A stretch of DNA of 64,000 bases. It comes from Chlorogloeopsis fritschii (GTDB lineage Bacteria > Cyanobacteriota > Cyanobacteriia > Cyanobacteriales > Nostocaceae). A program made the translations under genes and the position numbers. The notes below the pieces were generated by a model. It did no database searches. It had not been told where the DNA came from and saw nothing but the letters and a program-made list of their open reading frames with translations. The first letter of the stretch is position 1. Every line of letters starts with the position of its first letter. This document shows positions 26,485-34,972 of this stretch, one piece after another. The stretch is from the NCBI RefSeq assembly GCF_043099315.1, contig NZ_CP170746.1; one strand, given 5' to 3'.

Positions 26485-27798
26485 ATGCTGCGAATTATTA
26501 CTCAGCAGGCAGACGTCAGATCGGAACTACAAAGGATCTGCGATCGCACCCATGATGAACAGGTGCTTCACAAAGAAGCAACAGTGCGGGAAGTGTTGCA
26601 AGCCGTGAAGCGCCAAGGTGACAGAGCTGTATTGCATTACACAGCAGAATTTGACAATCAAATTCTCAAGCCAGAAGAACTGCGTGTTACAGGCGCAGAA
26701 CTTGATGCAGCCTACCAACAGATCTCGCAAGAGTTACTGGAAGCAATACGGTTAGCTAGTCAGCAAATTGAAGCGTTTCACCGTCAACGAGTTCCAAAAA
26801 GCTGGGTACACTTTGGCGATGATGAAGTAGTGCTAGGCAAGCGCTATACCCCTGTAGACCGTGCGGGGATATACGTACCTGGGCGTCGCGCTGTTTACCC
26901 TAGTACGGTATTAATGAATGCAATTCCAGCAAAAGTGGCTGGAGTTGGGCGCTTGGTGATGATGACACCACCAGGAGCAGGGAAAATGATTCATCCAGCA
27001 GTCTTGGTAGCTGCCCAAGAAGTTGGAGTACAGGAAATTTATCGCGTGGGCGGAGCGCAGGCGATCGCTGCTTTAGCTTACGGAACAAAAACAATTCCAA
27101 AAGTAGATGTGATCGCAGGGCCGGGTAATATTTATGTGACCCTAGCCAAAAAACTCGTCTATGGAACAGTCGGGATTGATTCTTTGGCAGGGGCAAGCAG
27201 CGAAGTGTTAATTATTGCTGATGAAACCGCAAATCCCGTTCATGTTGCAGCCGATATGCTAGCACAAGCCGAACAAGATCCAATGGCGGCAGCAATCTTA
27301 TTAACCACCGATCCGGCGCTAGCGAAGAACGTACAAGTCGCCGTGGAAAGACAGTTGGTGGATCACCCCAGACTCACCCTCACAGAGAAAGCACTTGCTC
27401 ACTACGGCTTAATTGTGATTGTGGAGTCTCTAACAGCCGCAGCCGAGTTGTCCAATGAATTTGCCCCTGAACACTTAGAGTTAGAAGTAGAAGATCCTTG
27501 GGCATTATTACCACTTATTCGTCATGCCGGTGCAATTTTTATGGGTTACTCCACACCGGAAGCAGTAGGAGACTATATTGCCGGGCCTAGCCATACTTTA
27601 CCTACCTCTGGTGCTGCTCGCTATACCTCGGTATTAGGAGTCGAAACTTTCCTGAAAAATTCAAGTATTATTCAGTATACCCCTACAGCCTTGAAAAAAG
27701 TGGCAGACGCAATTAATGTACTTGCAGCAATTGAAGGCTTGCCCTCTCACGCTGATTCAGTTCGACGTCGAGTTCAAAAAGAAAAACAGGACGAATAA
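26485..27798 (+). CDS. hisD: Histidinol dehydrogenase
   Basis: 437 residues, the usual length. HisD performs the last two steps of histidine synthesis, oxidising L-histidinol to L-histidine with two NAD+ and a Zn2+. Family blocks are all present: VPGRRAVYPSTVLMNAIPAK, GVQEIYRVGGAQAIAALAYG, VDVIAGPGNIYVTLAKKLVY, the Zn/catalytic region AQAEQDPMAAAILLTTD, the catalytic Glu-His pair in NEFAPEHLELEVEDP, and YIAGPSHTLPTSGAARYTS. It is cytoplasmic. The ATG at 26485 gives MLRIITQQADVRSEL, typical for cyanobacteria. Two HIP1-like sites lie inside. It stands alone, after the rpo terminator and before a stress-protein gene on the same strand. Confidence 0.98.
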   Translation: MLRIITQQADVRSELQRICDRTHDEQVLHKEATVREVLQAVKRQGDRAVLHYTAEFDNQILKPEELRVTGAELDAAYQQISQELLEAIRLASQQIEAFHRQRVPKSWVHFGDDEVVLGKRYTPVDRAGIYVPGRRAVYPSTVLMNAIPAKVAGVGRLVMMTPPGAGKMIHPAVLVAAQEVGVQEIYRVGGAQAIAALAYGTKTIPKVDVIAGPGNIYVTLAKKLVYGTVGIDSLAGASSEVLIIADETANPVHVAADMLAQAEQDPMAAAILLTTDPALAKNVQVAVERQLVDHPRLTLTEKALAHYGLIVIVESLTAAAELSNEFAPEHLELEVEDPWALLPLIRHAGAIFMGYSTPEAVGDYIAGPSHTLPTSGAARYTSVLGVETFLKNSSIIQYTPTALKKVADAINVLAAIEGLPSHADSVRRRVQKEKQDE

Positions 27799-27985
27799 TT
27801 AAACTTTTGGCTGTGAGTTATCTTATTTGACAATCAACGACTAACCACTAACTACTAACTCTTACTTAATTATTAATTTTTCCCTAGAGTTTAGATAAAA
27901 ATTAAATGATGGCGTCAAACTTAAAGTGTAAGGCTATACAACTTGAAAAAGCCATAAGAATCGCTTTAATTGTAAGCAGTTGATT

Positions 27986-28441
27986 ATGACTACTCTTTTG
28001 GAGACACGACGAGTGGTGCTAAAGAATATTGTGGTAGCTCTAGATGCTTCAGAAATTGCCGACCGAGTAATTGAAACATTACAGGACTTGGTACTGGCAA
28101 AAGACAGTAAGGTGATTCTTTGTCATGTTTTTCCTCCTCCAGAATCAGAAATGGAGCTACCAGCTGATTGCCCCCATCCAGATTCGCCAGCACTTTCTTC
28201 TTTACAAGTCGAAAAACAGCTGCAAATATACCAAACTCAACTACCCGTCGAAAGTGAAATAGAACTTGTCAGTGGCGATCCAGCAGAAGAAATTATCCGT
28301 CTTGCTAATATTCATAAGGCTGATTTGATAGTCATTGGTAGCCGTGGACTAACCGGTATGAACCGAATTGTTCAAGGTTCTGTCAGCAGCCAAGTGGTAG
28401 AAGAAGGGCCATGTTCGGTATTAGTGGTAAAGGTAAAATAA
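27986..28441 (+). CDS. Universal stress protein family protein
   Basis: 151 residues from ATG 27986; a TTG six bases upstream is also in frame. This is a single UspA domain: VLKNIVVALDASEIADRVIE at the N-terminus, the central SGDPAEEIIRLANIHKADLI, and the ATP-binding signature GSRGLTGMNRIVQGSVSSQV followed by CSVLVVKVK. The G-2X-G-9X-G(S) pattern is complete, so it probably binds ATP. Such proteins are cytoplasmic dimers linked to stress survival. A short segment (FPPPESEMELPADCPHPDS) forms an extended loop. The gene is flanked by non-coding DNA on both sides and is probably monocistronic. Confidence 0.92.
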   Translation: MTTLLETRRVVLKNIVVALDASEIADRVIETLQDLVLAKDSKVILCHVFPPPESEMELPADCPHPDSPALSSLQVEKQLQIYQTQLPVESEIELVSGDPAEEIIRLANIHKADLIVIGSRGLTGMNRIVQGSVSSQVVEEGPCSVLVVKVK

Positions 28442-28780
28442 ATATTAATACAGTCTAGGGAATGACCTAGATCAATATTTTATTTGCAAAACTAATGTTG
28501 AAATGAATTCATCTGAGGTAAGATAAAAAATTTTTTCCTGAGAAGACAGGTTGCTAAAAACTCTGGGAACTGATAACCAACAATTTAAAGAATATATAAA
28601 TAAATGGATCAACCTTTGCAATAGTATCCATTGCAGCTTGATTTAATTTACTATGTATGTGGTTAGACTTAGCCACAAATTACAGTAAAGCGATCGCCAA
28701 ACAAGCCTTGTGGTTAATTTGCTTTTCTAAAGTCTTGATCGTCCAGTGTACGGACTGCTTTTGCCTATATTTGGGTAACC
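28442..28780. other. Spacer upstream of ppk1
   Basis: About 340 bases, A/T-rich, no coding frame of note. A possible promoter for ppk1 should be in it, but I see no recognisable PHO-box-like direct repeat by eye. Confidence 0.4.
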
Positions 28781-30997
28781 ATGCCAAAATCTAAAAAAAT
28801 TACAAACCAACCGATAAATCTCACCGATCCGCAATACTATCTCAATCGTGAGCTTAGTTGGTTAGAGTTTAATAATAGAGTATTACATGAAGCACTAGAC
28901 CCGCGCACACCTCTTCTGGAACGTCTTAAGTTTTTGGCAATCACGAGTTCCAACCTAGATGAATTTTTCATGGTGCGGGTTGCAGCACTAAAACAACAAG
29001 TGGAAGCGAAAGTTAGCAAGTTAACTTTCGATGGTCTCACACCACAAAGACAATTAGATGAAATTAGTTTTTTTCTCCGTCCTTTAGTAGCTCAACAGCA
29101 TCAACATTTTGAAAACGTACTGAGGACGCAGCTTGCACATCATGGCATCCACATTTTAGATTACATAGATTTGACAGAGAAACAAAGAAATTATTTAGAC
29201 AATTATTTTGAAGAACAAATTTTTCCTGTTATTACTCCCCTTGCTGTCGATCCTAGTCATCCCTTTCCTTATATTTCCAATCTCAGCTTAAATTTAGCAG
29301 TTGTCGTCAAAAATCCTGAAACAGAAGAAGAATTATTTGCCAGAGTCAAAGTACCTAAAGTCTTGCCTCGGTTTTTGGCTTTACCACCAGAATTAGGAAT
29401 TCAGCATCAGGGCAAACCATTTGTTTGGACTGGTATACCTTTGGAACAGGCGATCGCTCACAATTTAGAGTCTCTATTTCCGGGGATGAATATCCAAGAG
29501 TACCATCTGTTCCGTATTACTCGCGATGCCGATTTGGAACTGGAAGAAGATGAAGCCGACGATTTGCTGTTGGCAATAGAACAAGAACTGCGAAAACGGC
29601 GCGTTGGCGGTACTCCGGTGCGGATGGAAATTAAATCTGAAACTCCAGCAGCCATACGCGATCGCTTGCTAGAAGATTTGGAATTAACAGAAAATGATGT
29701 TTACGAAGTAGACGGGCTTTTGGGATTGCGGGATTTAATGTATTTTATGTCATTGCCCCTACCAGAACTTAAAGATCCGCCTTGGCAATCTGTCGTTCAT
29801 CCCCGCCTGCAACGAATTCGCGAACCCAACATCGTTGGTACAGAAGTACGAGAAATAGAGGAAGGCAAAGACTTTTTTGCCGTGATTCGGGAACGGGATT
29901 TGCTCGTACACCATCCCTATCAATCCTTCTCCGCATCAGTAGTCAGATTTATTACCACTGCTGCCCACGATCCAAATGTGCTGGCAATCAAGATGACTCT
30001 TTATCGCACCTCTGGAGACTCACCAATAGTCAATGCCTTAATTGCTGCTGCCGAAAATGGCAAACAGGTGTCTGTATTGGTAGAACTTAAAGCCAGGTTT
30101 GATGAAGAGAACAATATTTATTGGGCAAGACGTTTAGAAAGTGTCGGAGTTCATGTTGTCTACGGTCTGGTAGGACTCAAAACCCACAGTAAAATTGTCA
30201 TGGTGGTGCGGCGCGAACAAGAACGCATCCGCCGTTACGTGCATATCGGGACTGGTAATTATAATCCAAAAACTGCCAGGCTTTACACAGACTTGGGATT
30301 GTTCAGCTGCCGAGAAGAATTAGGAGCTGATGTTACAGATGTATTCAATTTCTTAACTGGTTATTCGCTGCAAAAATCTTATCGGCAAATTTTGGTTGCG
30401 CCTGTAAATATGCGCGATCGCCTTTTGAGCCTCATCCATCGAGAAATCGAGAATGCTCAAAAAGGAAATTCTGGGCGAATTGTAGCCAAAATGAACTCTT
30501 TAGTCGATCCACAAATCATTGCTACTTTATACGAGGCATCTCGCGTTGGAGTAAAAATTGATTTAATTGTGCGGGGTATTTGCTGTTTGCGTCCGGGATT
30601 GAAAGATATCAGCGAAAATATTCGCGTTATTAGTATTATTGGTCGGTTTTTAGAACACTCCCGCATTTTTTATTTTTATAATAATGGGCAAGAAGAAATT
30701 TATATTGGCAGTGCTGATTGGATGCCCCGCAATCTCGATCGCCGCGTGGAAGTAGTGACTCCAGTACAAGATCCAGATATTGCTAAAGATTTGCAAGAAA
30801 TTTTAGGCATAATGTTAGCAGATAACCGCCAAGCCTGGGAACTACAAGCCGATGGCAGCTACATCCAAAGACATCCTGGCGAAGATTGCCCAGAAACTAG
30901 CTCGCAAAAAATTCTCATGTCTATGGCATTAAACTCAACAGCGATCGCCTCAACTCTAATTAATTCAAAAAAAAGTTCTGTATCCCTTGACAGTTAA
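28781..30997 (+). CDS. ppk1: Polyphosphate kinase 1
   Basis: 738 residues, standard for Ppk1, which polymerises the gamma-phosphate of ATP into polyphosphate. Four domains can be followed: N domain (YLNRELSWLEFNNRVLHEAL), head domain, and C1/C2 PLD-like domains. The autophosphorylated His lies in GLKTHSKIVMVVRR; the partner His is in LEHSRIFYFYNNG, followed by IYIGSADWMPRNLDRRVEV. HIGTGNYNPKTARLYTDLGL is also typical. It is peripheral to the membrane or cytoplasmic. The first Met (MPKSKKITNQPINL) gives a short extra N-terminal tail compared with E. coli. There is a receiver-domain gene 155 bases downstream on the same strand. Confidence 0.98.
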   Translation: MPKSKKITNQPINLTDPQYYLNRELSWLEFNNRVLHEALDPRTPLLERLKFLAITSSNLDEFFMVRVAALKQQVEAKVSKLTFDGLTPQRQLDEISFFLRPLVAQQHQHFENVLRTQLAHHGIHILDYIDLTEKQRNYLDNYFEEQIFPVITPLAVDPSHPFPYISNLSLNLAVVVKNPETEEELFARVKVPKVLPRFLALPPELGIQHQGKPFVWTGIPLEQAIAHNLESLFPGMNIQEYHLFRITRDADLELEEDEADDLLLAIEQELRKRRVGGTPVRMEIKSETPAAIRDRLLEDLELTENDVYEVDGLLGLRDLMYFMSLPLPELKDPPWQSVVHPRLQRIREPNIVGTEVREIEEGKDFFAVIRERDLLVHHPYQSFSASVVRFITTAAHDPNVLAIKMTLYRTSGDSPIVNALIAAAENGKQVSVLVELKARFDEENNIYWARRLESVGVHVVYGLVGLKTHSKIVMVVRREQERIRRYVHIGTGNYNPKTARLYTDLGLFSCREELGADVTDVFNFLTGYSLQKSYRQILVAPVNMRDRLLSLIHREIENAQKGNSGRIVAKMNSLVDPQIIATLYEASRVGVKIDLIVRGICCLRPGLKDISENIRVISIIGRFLEHSRIFYFYNNGQEEIYIGSADWMPRNLDRRVEVVTPVQDPDIAKDLQEILGIMLADNRQAWELQADGSYIQRHPGEDCPETSSQKILMSMALNSTAIASTLINSKKSSVSLDS

Positions 30998-31152
30998 ACC
31001 TCCATTTTTAGTCTAAAGTTCCCATGTAGATATTCAATAATCGTAGATATAAATTAGCTAATTGCGATTTATTCAACCATAGGATAGAGTCAAGTTTCAT
31101 AGATGTTCTCATAAACTATAAAAGTTGTTGTACATCTGTTTTTGTTCCTTGG

Positions 31153-31569
31153 ATGTTAATGTTGTCTTGTGAGTCTTCTACCTTGCGTGTTTTAGTGGTT
31201 GACGATCACGAACTAACTCGTTTAACCCTACAATTAATCTTGTCTGCCCAGGAAAAAATTCAAGTAGTAGGTTTAGCCTCTAACGGTCAAGAAGCAATAG
31301 AAATGGTTCAGCGCTACCAGCCTGATGTGATTGTTTTAGATTTACAGATGCCTGTGATGGATGGTTGGAGCGCGTCTAATCATATCAAGTCCATTGCTCC
31401 CAATACCCAAATTATTGCTTACTCTTCTGTAGAGGATTCTAAATTGCTCGAAGCGAAAGCAACGGGAAATTTAGATGCTTTTTGTAAGAAAGATGTACCT
31501 ACTGGCGAACTAGTTACTTTGGTGAGGCAGTTAGGGCAACGGGCAACCGATGATTCAGTAACAGGATAA
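31153..31569 (+). CDS. Single-domain response regulator (receiver) protein
   Basis: 138 residues. A stand-alone receiver domain: acidic pair in VLVVDDHELTRL, phosphoacceptor Asp in VIVLDLQMPVMDGW, conserved Ser in IIAYSS and Lys in CKKD. The N-terminal ten residues (MLMLSCESST) are probably partly spurious; ATG codons at 31153 and 31159 are possible. No output domain follows, so it may pass the phosphoryl group on or act by protein contact, as CheY-like proteins do. No kinase gene is next to it. The receiver is closer in wording to NarL/FixJ-type receivers than to CheY, so it may derive from a truncated two-domain regulator. Confidence 0.9.
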   Translation: MLMLSCESSTLRVLVVDDHELTRLTLQLILSAQEKIQVVGLASNGQEAIEMVQRYQPDVIVLDLQMPVMDGWSASNHIKSIAPNTQIIAYSSVEDSKLLEAKATGNLDAFCKKDVPTGELVTLVRQLGQRATDDSVTG

Positions 31570-31652
31570 AATTACAGTGAACTAAATCAATGTGACCCAA
31601 GAGAAATTTTAATTTTGGGGACTTGTAAATATGAACAGAGATTTGCAAAAAG

Positions 31653-31689
31653 CGTCGGTAGAACCGGGGAATTATGGTTACTACCGACG
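31653..31689 (+). terminator. Strong hairpin between convergent genes, possible terminator
   Basis: CGTCGGTAG (31653-31661) and CTACCGACG (31681-31689) are perfectly complementary; the inner AACC/GGTT extends the stem after one bulged A. It lies between two convergent genes. No T-run follows on the plus strand, so the terminator role is uncertain. Confidence 0.4.
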
Positions 31690-31721
31690 TAGGTGCTTAT
31701 TATTGGGTGCTTAGTTAAGGG

Positions 31722-31904
31722 TTAATTAGATTCTGTCTCTGGAAAAGTGCGTCTGTATTCATCAATTAACTCATCCATTTCTTCCAAAGCTTGATTGACA
31801 TCTATTCTCAAACTTCCTAGATTTGGTTGCTCCAGTAAGCCTAGCAAATACTCGCGTTTATTTTGAATTTCGGTAATTCGTTCTTTGATAGTCTGTGGAT
31901 CCAT
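31722..31904 (-). CDS. Small conserved helical protein of unknown function
   Basis: 60 residues from ATG 31904 (MDPQTIKERITEIQNKREYL); an ATG nine codons upstream at 31931 is less likely. The protein is acidic and predicted to be a helical hairpin: the first helix runs to LLGLLEQPNLG, then LRIDVNQALEEMDELIDEYR, and it ends TFPETESN. It has no signal peptide or membrane segment. Small coiled-coil proteins of this type are widespread in cyanobacteria, but I do not recognise a named family. It is convergent with the receiver gene. Confidence 0.6.
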   Translation of the reverse strand: MDPQTIKERITEIQNKREYLLGLLEQPNLGSLRIDVNQALEEMDELIDEYRRTFPETESN

Positions 31905-32050
31905 TGTTTTCCCGTTAGAAACTTTTCTCACATTTATTTAAAGTTAACTCAAAACCAAAAAGACTTTCGCTGCTCCTCTTCCCTAATTCTTGCGCGATCA
32001 CCGATGATAATAAAACTGAGACGCTAAGAATTAGATACTAAGCTAAAGTC

Positions 32051-32599
32051 ATGTTACGCCAAATTTCTTTGGGAACGCTGGGTTTAACAGTCGGCAGTAT
32101 TCTCACCATCGTCGGTATCGTCGCCTACGCAGCTGATAATGCCACTCTTAATCTTGTCGGATTTTTTTACGGGATTCCACTGGTGCTGGGAGGATTAGCA
32201 CTCAAAGCTAACGAACTTAAACCCATTCCCTACAGCAAACCGACTACGCCGCAAGTTTTGGCATTGCAGAAACAGCAAGCCACTCCTACTCAAAATAAAA
32301 TTCGCAAAGATATCACCCGCTATAGTTACGGGCAGAATACTCATTTTGATCGCACGCTCTCTTACCTGGGTTTAAGTCCTTCGGAAGCAGAACAACCAGA
32401 GCTAACAGGGTTGCGAGAAGAGGAAATTAACGGAGCTTATGCTCTAACTCTAGAATTTGACTCACCACTAGTACCATTTGACCTTTGGCAACAAAAACAA
32501 GAAAAAATGACTAGTTATTTTGGCCCTGGAGTGGATGTGAAAATTACGCAAGTAGATTCAGATAAAATTGAACTGACGCTCATTACTACTGCAAAATAG
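32051..32599 (+). CDS. DUF2854 family membrane protein
   Basis: 182 residues. Two membrane segments at the N-terminus (about 8-30, LGLTVGSILTIVGIVAYA, and 35-52, GFFYGIPLVLGGLAL) are followed by KANELKPIP and a soluble domain of about 125 residues. This matches the DUF2854 family found in cyanobacteria and plant plastids, function unknown. The soluble part ends in a mixed alpha/beta segment (FGPGVDVKITQVDSDKIELT). It is probably anchored in the cytoplasmic or thylakoid membrane with the C-terminal domain in the cytoplasm. The gene is flanked by repeats on the downstream side and appears monocistronic. Confidence 0.8.
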   Translation: MLRQISLGTLGLTVGSILTIVGIVAYAADNATLNLVGFFYGIPLVLGGLALKANELKPIPYSKPTTPQVLALQKQQATPTQNKIRKDITRYSYGQNTHFDRTLSYLGLSPSEAEQPELTGLREEEINGAYALTLEFDSPLVPFDLWQQKQEKMTSYFGPGVDVKITQVDSDKIELTLITTAK

Positions 32600-32610
32600 T
32601 CATTAGTCAG

Positions 32611-32674
32611 TAGGGGCGGGTTTAGCCCGCAGAGAGTGAAGGCTAACGCGTTTATCTCGTTAAACCCGCCCGTA
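32611..32674. repeat. Inverted-repeat element, GGGCGGGTTTA family
   Basis: GGGGCGGGTTTAG (32613-32625) and TTAAACCCGCCCGT (32660-32673) are near-complementary arms around a loop of about 35 bases. The design (TAGGGG-type outer arm, conserved arms, variable loop) is the same as in the GTAGGGTGGGCA elements. It is flanked by CATTAGTCA heptamer repeats on both sides. Confidence 0.7.
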
Positions 32675-32729
32675 CATTAGTCATTAGCAAATATCTACGA
32701 CTATTGATTTTTGACTATTGACAACAAAT

Positions 32730-32990
32730 TTATTTTTCTAGGCGTACTGCATACCACTGCAAATATTGCCCAAGCCCAATATTCAGTTCACAAGTGGTAT
32801 CTAGTAGATATTTTGCTCTCTCTTCTACAGAATCCAGAGAACGCAGATCTGGAGATAAATCCTGAAGATTAATTGTTTGTAGAATTCCTTTTAGTTTTTC
32901 TATTAACTCCGGCGCAGTTAGGAACTGTTCTGGTTGATTCGTCTCTAACACAACAAAATATTCTTGCTGGTACATTAATGAATCGGGCAT
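32730..32990 (-). CDS. CRR7-like small protein (DUF3571)
   Basis: 86 residues. The start MPDSLMYQQEYFVVLETNQP followed by EQFLT, and the end LNIGLGQYLQWYAVRLEK, match the small cyanobacterial proteins named after plant chlororespiratory reduction 7, which is needed for the chloroplast NDH complex. The role of the cyanobacterial homologue is not settled, so an NDH-1 assembly function is only by analogy. It is soluble, acidic and single-domain. It is convergent with the DUF2854 gene across a repeat-filled gap and reads alone on its strand. The assignment rests on my recollection of the family sequence. Confidence 0.65.
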   Translation of the reverse strand: MPDSLMYQQEYFVVLETNQPEQFLTAPELIEKLKGILQTINLQDLSPDLRSLDSVEERAKYLLDTTCELNIGLGQYLQWYAVRLEK

Positions 32991-32999
32991 AATAGCACC

Positions 33000-33698
33000 T
33001 ACTAGGTATAAATAAGATTTGAAATTGAAAAAATTTTATGATTGGAATTTTATTTAGTTTTAGTTTTGCTCATCCTCATAATTTTATTTTACTTATCAAG
33101 AATTGATAAACTTTAAGTTCAAATACTTGAGTATTAGTAAGATTTTACATATTTATATTATTTTAGTAATCTACCTCAGTAATGATACTAAAAAAATCAT
33201 TCATTTTTTTGACAACCTGAAAGTGTAGCAGTTTCAACAATTAGCTAAAAGTCAAAAAATCTCTAACAATTTACTAACAATCCAAAATTTCTCTTTCTGC
33301 AATTCGTGTCTAAACTAACTGCGGAACTTAAAAATTCAGCTATACATTTGAAGTTTTCAAGAAAATAGCAATTTCTTGTTGGTTGTCTTGTTTATTCGTG
33401 GGAAATATAAATACTACCATTTCTCACTCTTGCTATTACTTATGAATATAAATCTACCTACCAATTTATCAATATGGGGAACTGCGCCCATTCCACTTAG
33501 GCAGTGAAACGAAAAATCAAGCATTTGGGAGAGATACAAGTATAAAAGTAGAATTCTCACCGATATATCTCGTGCTTGATGAGCAGTTATAAGAACTTTT
33601 TTGAGATAAAAACTGTCATATACGCTATATTTAGCCGTTTTTTGAAGTTTTATCAGTAAATGTTTAGCTCTAACTCTTAATTTCGCTGGAAAGCGCCC
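33000..33698. other. A/T-rich intergenic region upstream of the diguanylate cyclase gene
   Basis: About 700 bases, strongly A/T-rich, with no frame that looks coding on either strand. A minus-strand frame overlapping its right end (33414-33716) has no recognisable similarity and is left out. It probably contains promoters for the divergent CRR7-like and cyclase genes. Confidence 0.45.
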
Positions 33699-34736
33699 AT
33701 GCCAGGCACAAGCCATTTTTCTTCGATTTCTAGCAAGCCTCCTCTGATTCTGGTGGCTGATGATGATGCGACGATGCGATTACTGTTGCGTGAAGCGATG
33801 GAACAAGAGGGTTACCGGGTAGTCGAGGTTAGCAATGGTAAAGAGTGTTTAGATGCTTACACTGTTGTCAAACCGGATTTAATTTTATTAGATGCAGTCA
33901 TGCCAATCATGGATGGCTTTACCTGTTGTCAAGAGCTGCTCCACATTACCAAGAAAAATTTAGCACTAGCACTCGCATCCTTTGATAGTGGTTCTTCCCT
34001 CAGTAGCAGTTTAATTTCTATGCTATGGGATCGCACTCCAATACTGATGATTACGGGATTGGATGATGCCGACTCGGTAGATCGTGCCTTTGAGGCTGGA
34101 GCAAGCGATTTTGTGACTAAGCCAATTCATTGGGCAATGTTACGCCGACGAGTCAGAAGGCTACTCCAACAAGGGCAAGTATACAAACAGTTGGAAGCAG
34201 CTAACCAAGCTCTGCAACAACTTGCTAATGAAGATGGCTTAACTGGCGTAGCTAATCGTCGTCGCTTCGATCAGTATCTCAATTCTCAATGGTTGGAACT
34301 AGCACAGCAGCGATCGCCACTATCAATGATTTTGTGCGATATTGATTTTTTTAAACTTTACAACGATAAATACGGTCATCCAGCCGGGGATGCTTGTTTG
34401 CAAAAGGTAGCCACTGTCTTAAAAGATACAGCCCAGAAGAATCAGGATTTAGTAGCACGTTACGGTGGTGAAGAATTTGCTGTGGTTTTGCCTTGCACTC
34501 ATGCATGGGGTGCTGTTCATCTGGCAGAAGCGATGCAAACTGGAGTTAGAGAATTAAAAATTCTTCATTCAGAATCTACAGTCAGTCAGTACGTCACCCT
34601 AAGTTTAGGAGTCGCCACGATCATTCCCAGTTTTGATACATCACCTTCAACTTTAATTGCAGCAGCCGATCAGGCGCTTTACCAAGCAAAAGCAGAGGGG
34701 CGCAATCGCATTAACCTCAAGCAGATGCAGCATTGA
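33699..34736 (+). CDS. Response regulator with GGDEF domain (diguanylate cyclase)
   Basis: 345 residues. An N-terminal receiver domain (about 14-160) has the acidic residues in ILVADDDATMR, phosphoacceptor Asp in LILLDAVMPIMDGF and Lys in DFVTKPIHW. It carries about 25 extra residues (KKNLALALASFDSGSSLSSS, about 88-107) before the fourth strand. A coiled linker (YKQLEAANQALQQLANEDGLTG) joins a GGDEF domain (about 180-340) with an intact active site RYGGEEF, so it should make c-di-GMP from two GTP. The product-inhibition I-site RxxD is KNQD here, so feedback inhibition may be weak. It is soluble. The upstream 700-base gap suggests its own promoter; no cognate kinase is adjacent. Confidence 0.93.
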   Translation: MPGTSHFSSISSKPPLILVADDDATMRLLLREAMEQEGYRVVEVSNGKECLDAYTVVKPDLILLDAVMPIMDGFTCCQELLHITKKNLALALASFDSGSSLSSSLISMLWDRTPILMITGLDDADSVDRAFEAGASDFVTKPIHWAMLRRRVRRLLQQGQVYKQLEAANQALQQLANEDGLTGVANRRRFDQYLNSQWLELAQQRSPLSMILCDIDFFKLYNDKYGHPAGDACLQKVATVLKDTAQKNQDLVARYGGEEFAVVLPCTHAWGAVHLAEAMQTGVRELKILHSESTVSQYVTLSLGVATIIPSFDTSPSTLIAAADQALYQAKAEGRNRINLKQMQH

Positions 34737-34744
34737 TAAATATA

Positions 34745-34972
34745 GGTGATAGGGAACAGGGAACAGGGGACAGGAAACAGTGGGTACTGGGAAGAGGACA
34801 CGGGGAAACGGAGACACGGGGACAAGGAGAGATGGGGAAGCTGGGGGAGTAAACGTGAATAACGGCAGTTGCTACAAGTCTCTTAACCCGCAAGGGCGCA
34901 CTGCCTCCCCTGCTGCACCTCTCCCCCTGCTCTCTTCTTCCCTCCCCTGTTGCCCCTCCTCTTCAAGCGTCC
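34745..34972. repeat. Purine-rich then pyrimidine-rich repeat block
   Basis: G/A-rich GGGGACA and GGGAACA units (34750-34850) are followed by AACGGCAGTTGCTACAAG and a C/T-rich tract (about 34900-34972). The two halves are roughly complementary and could fold into a long imperfect hairpin. It separates the convergent cyclase and TPR genes. Confidence 0.6.
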
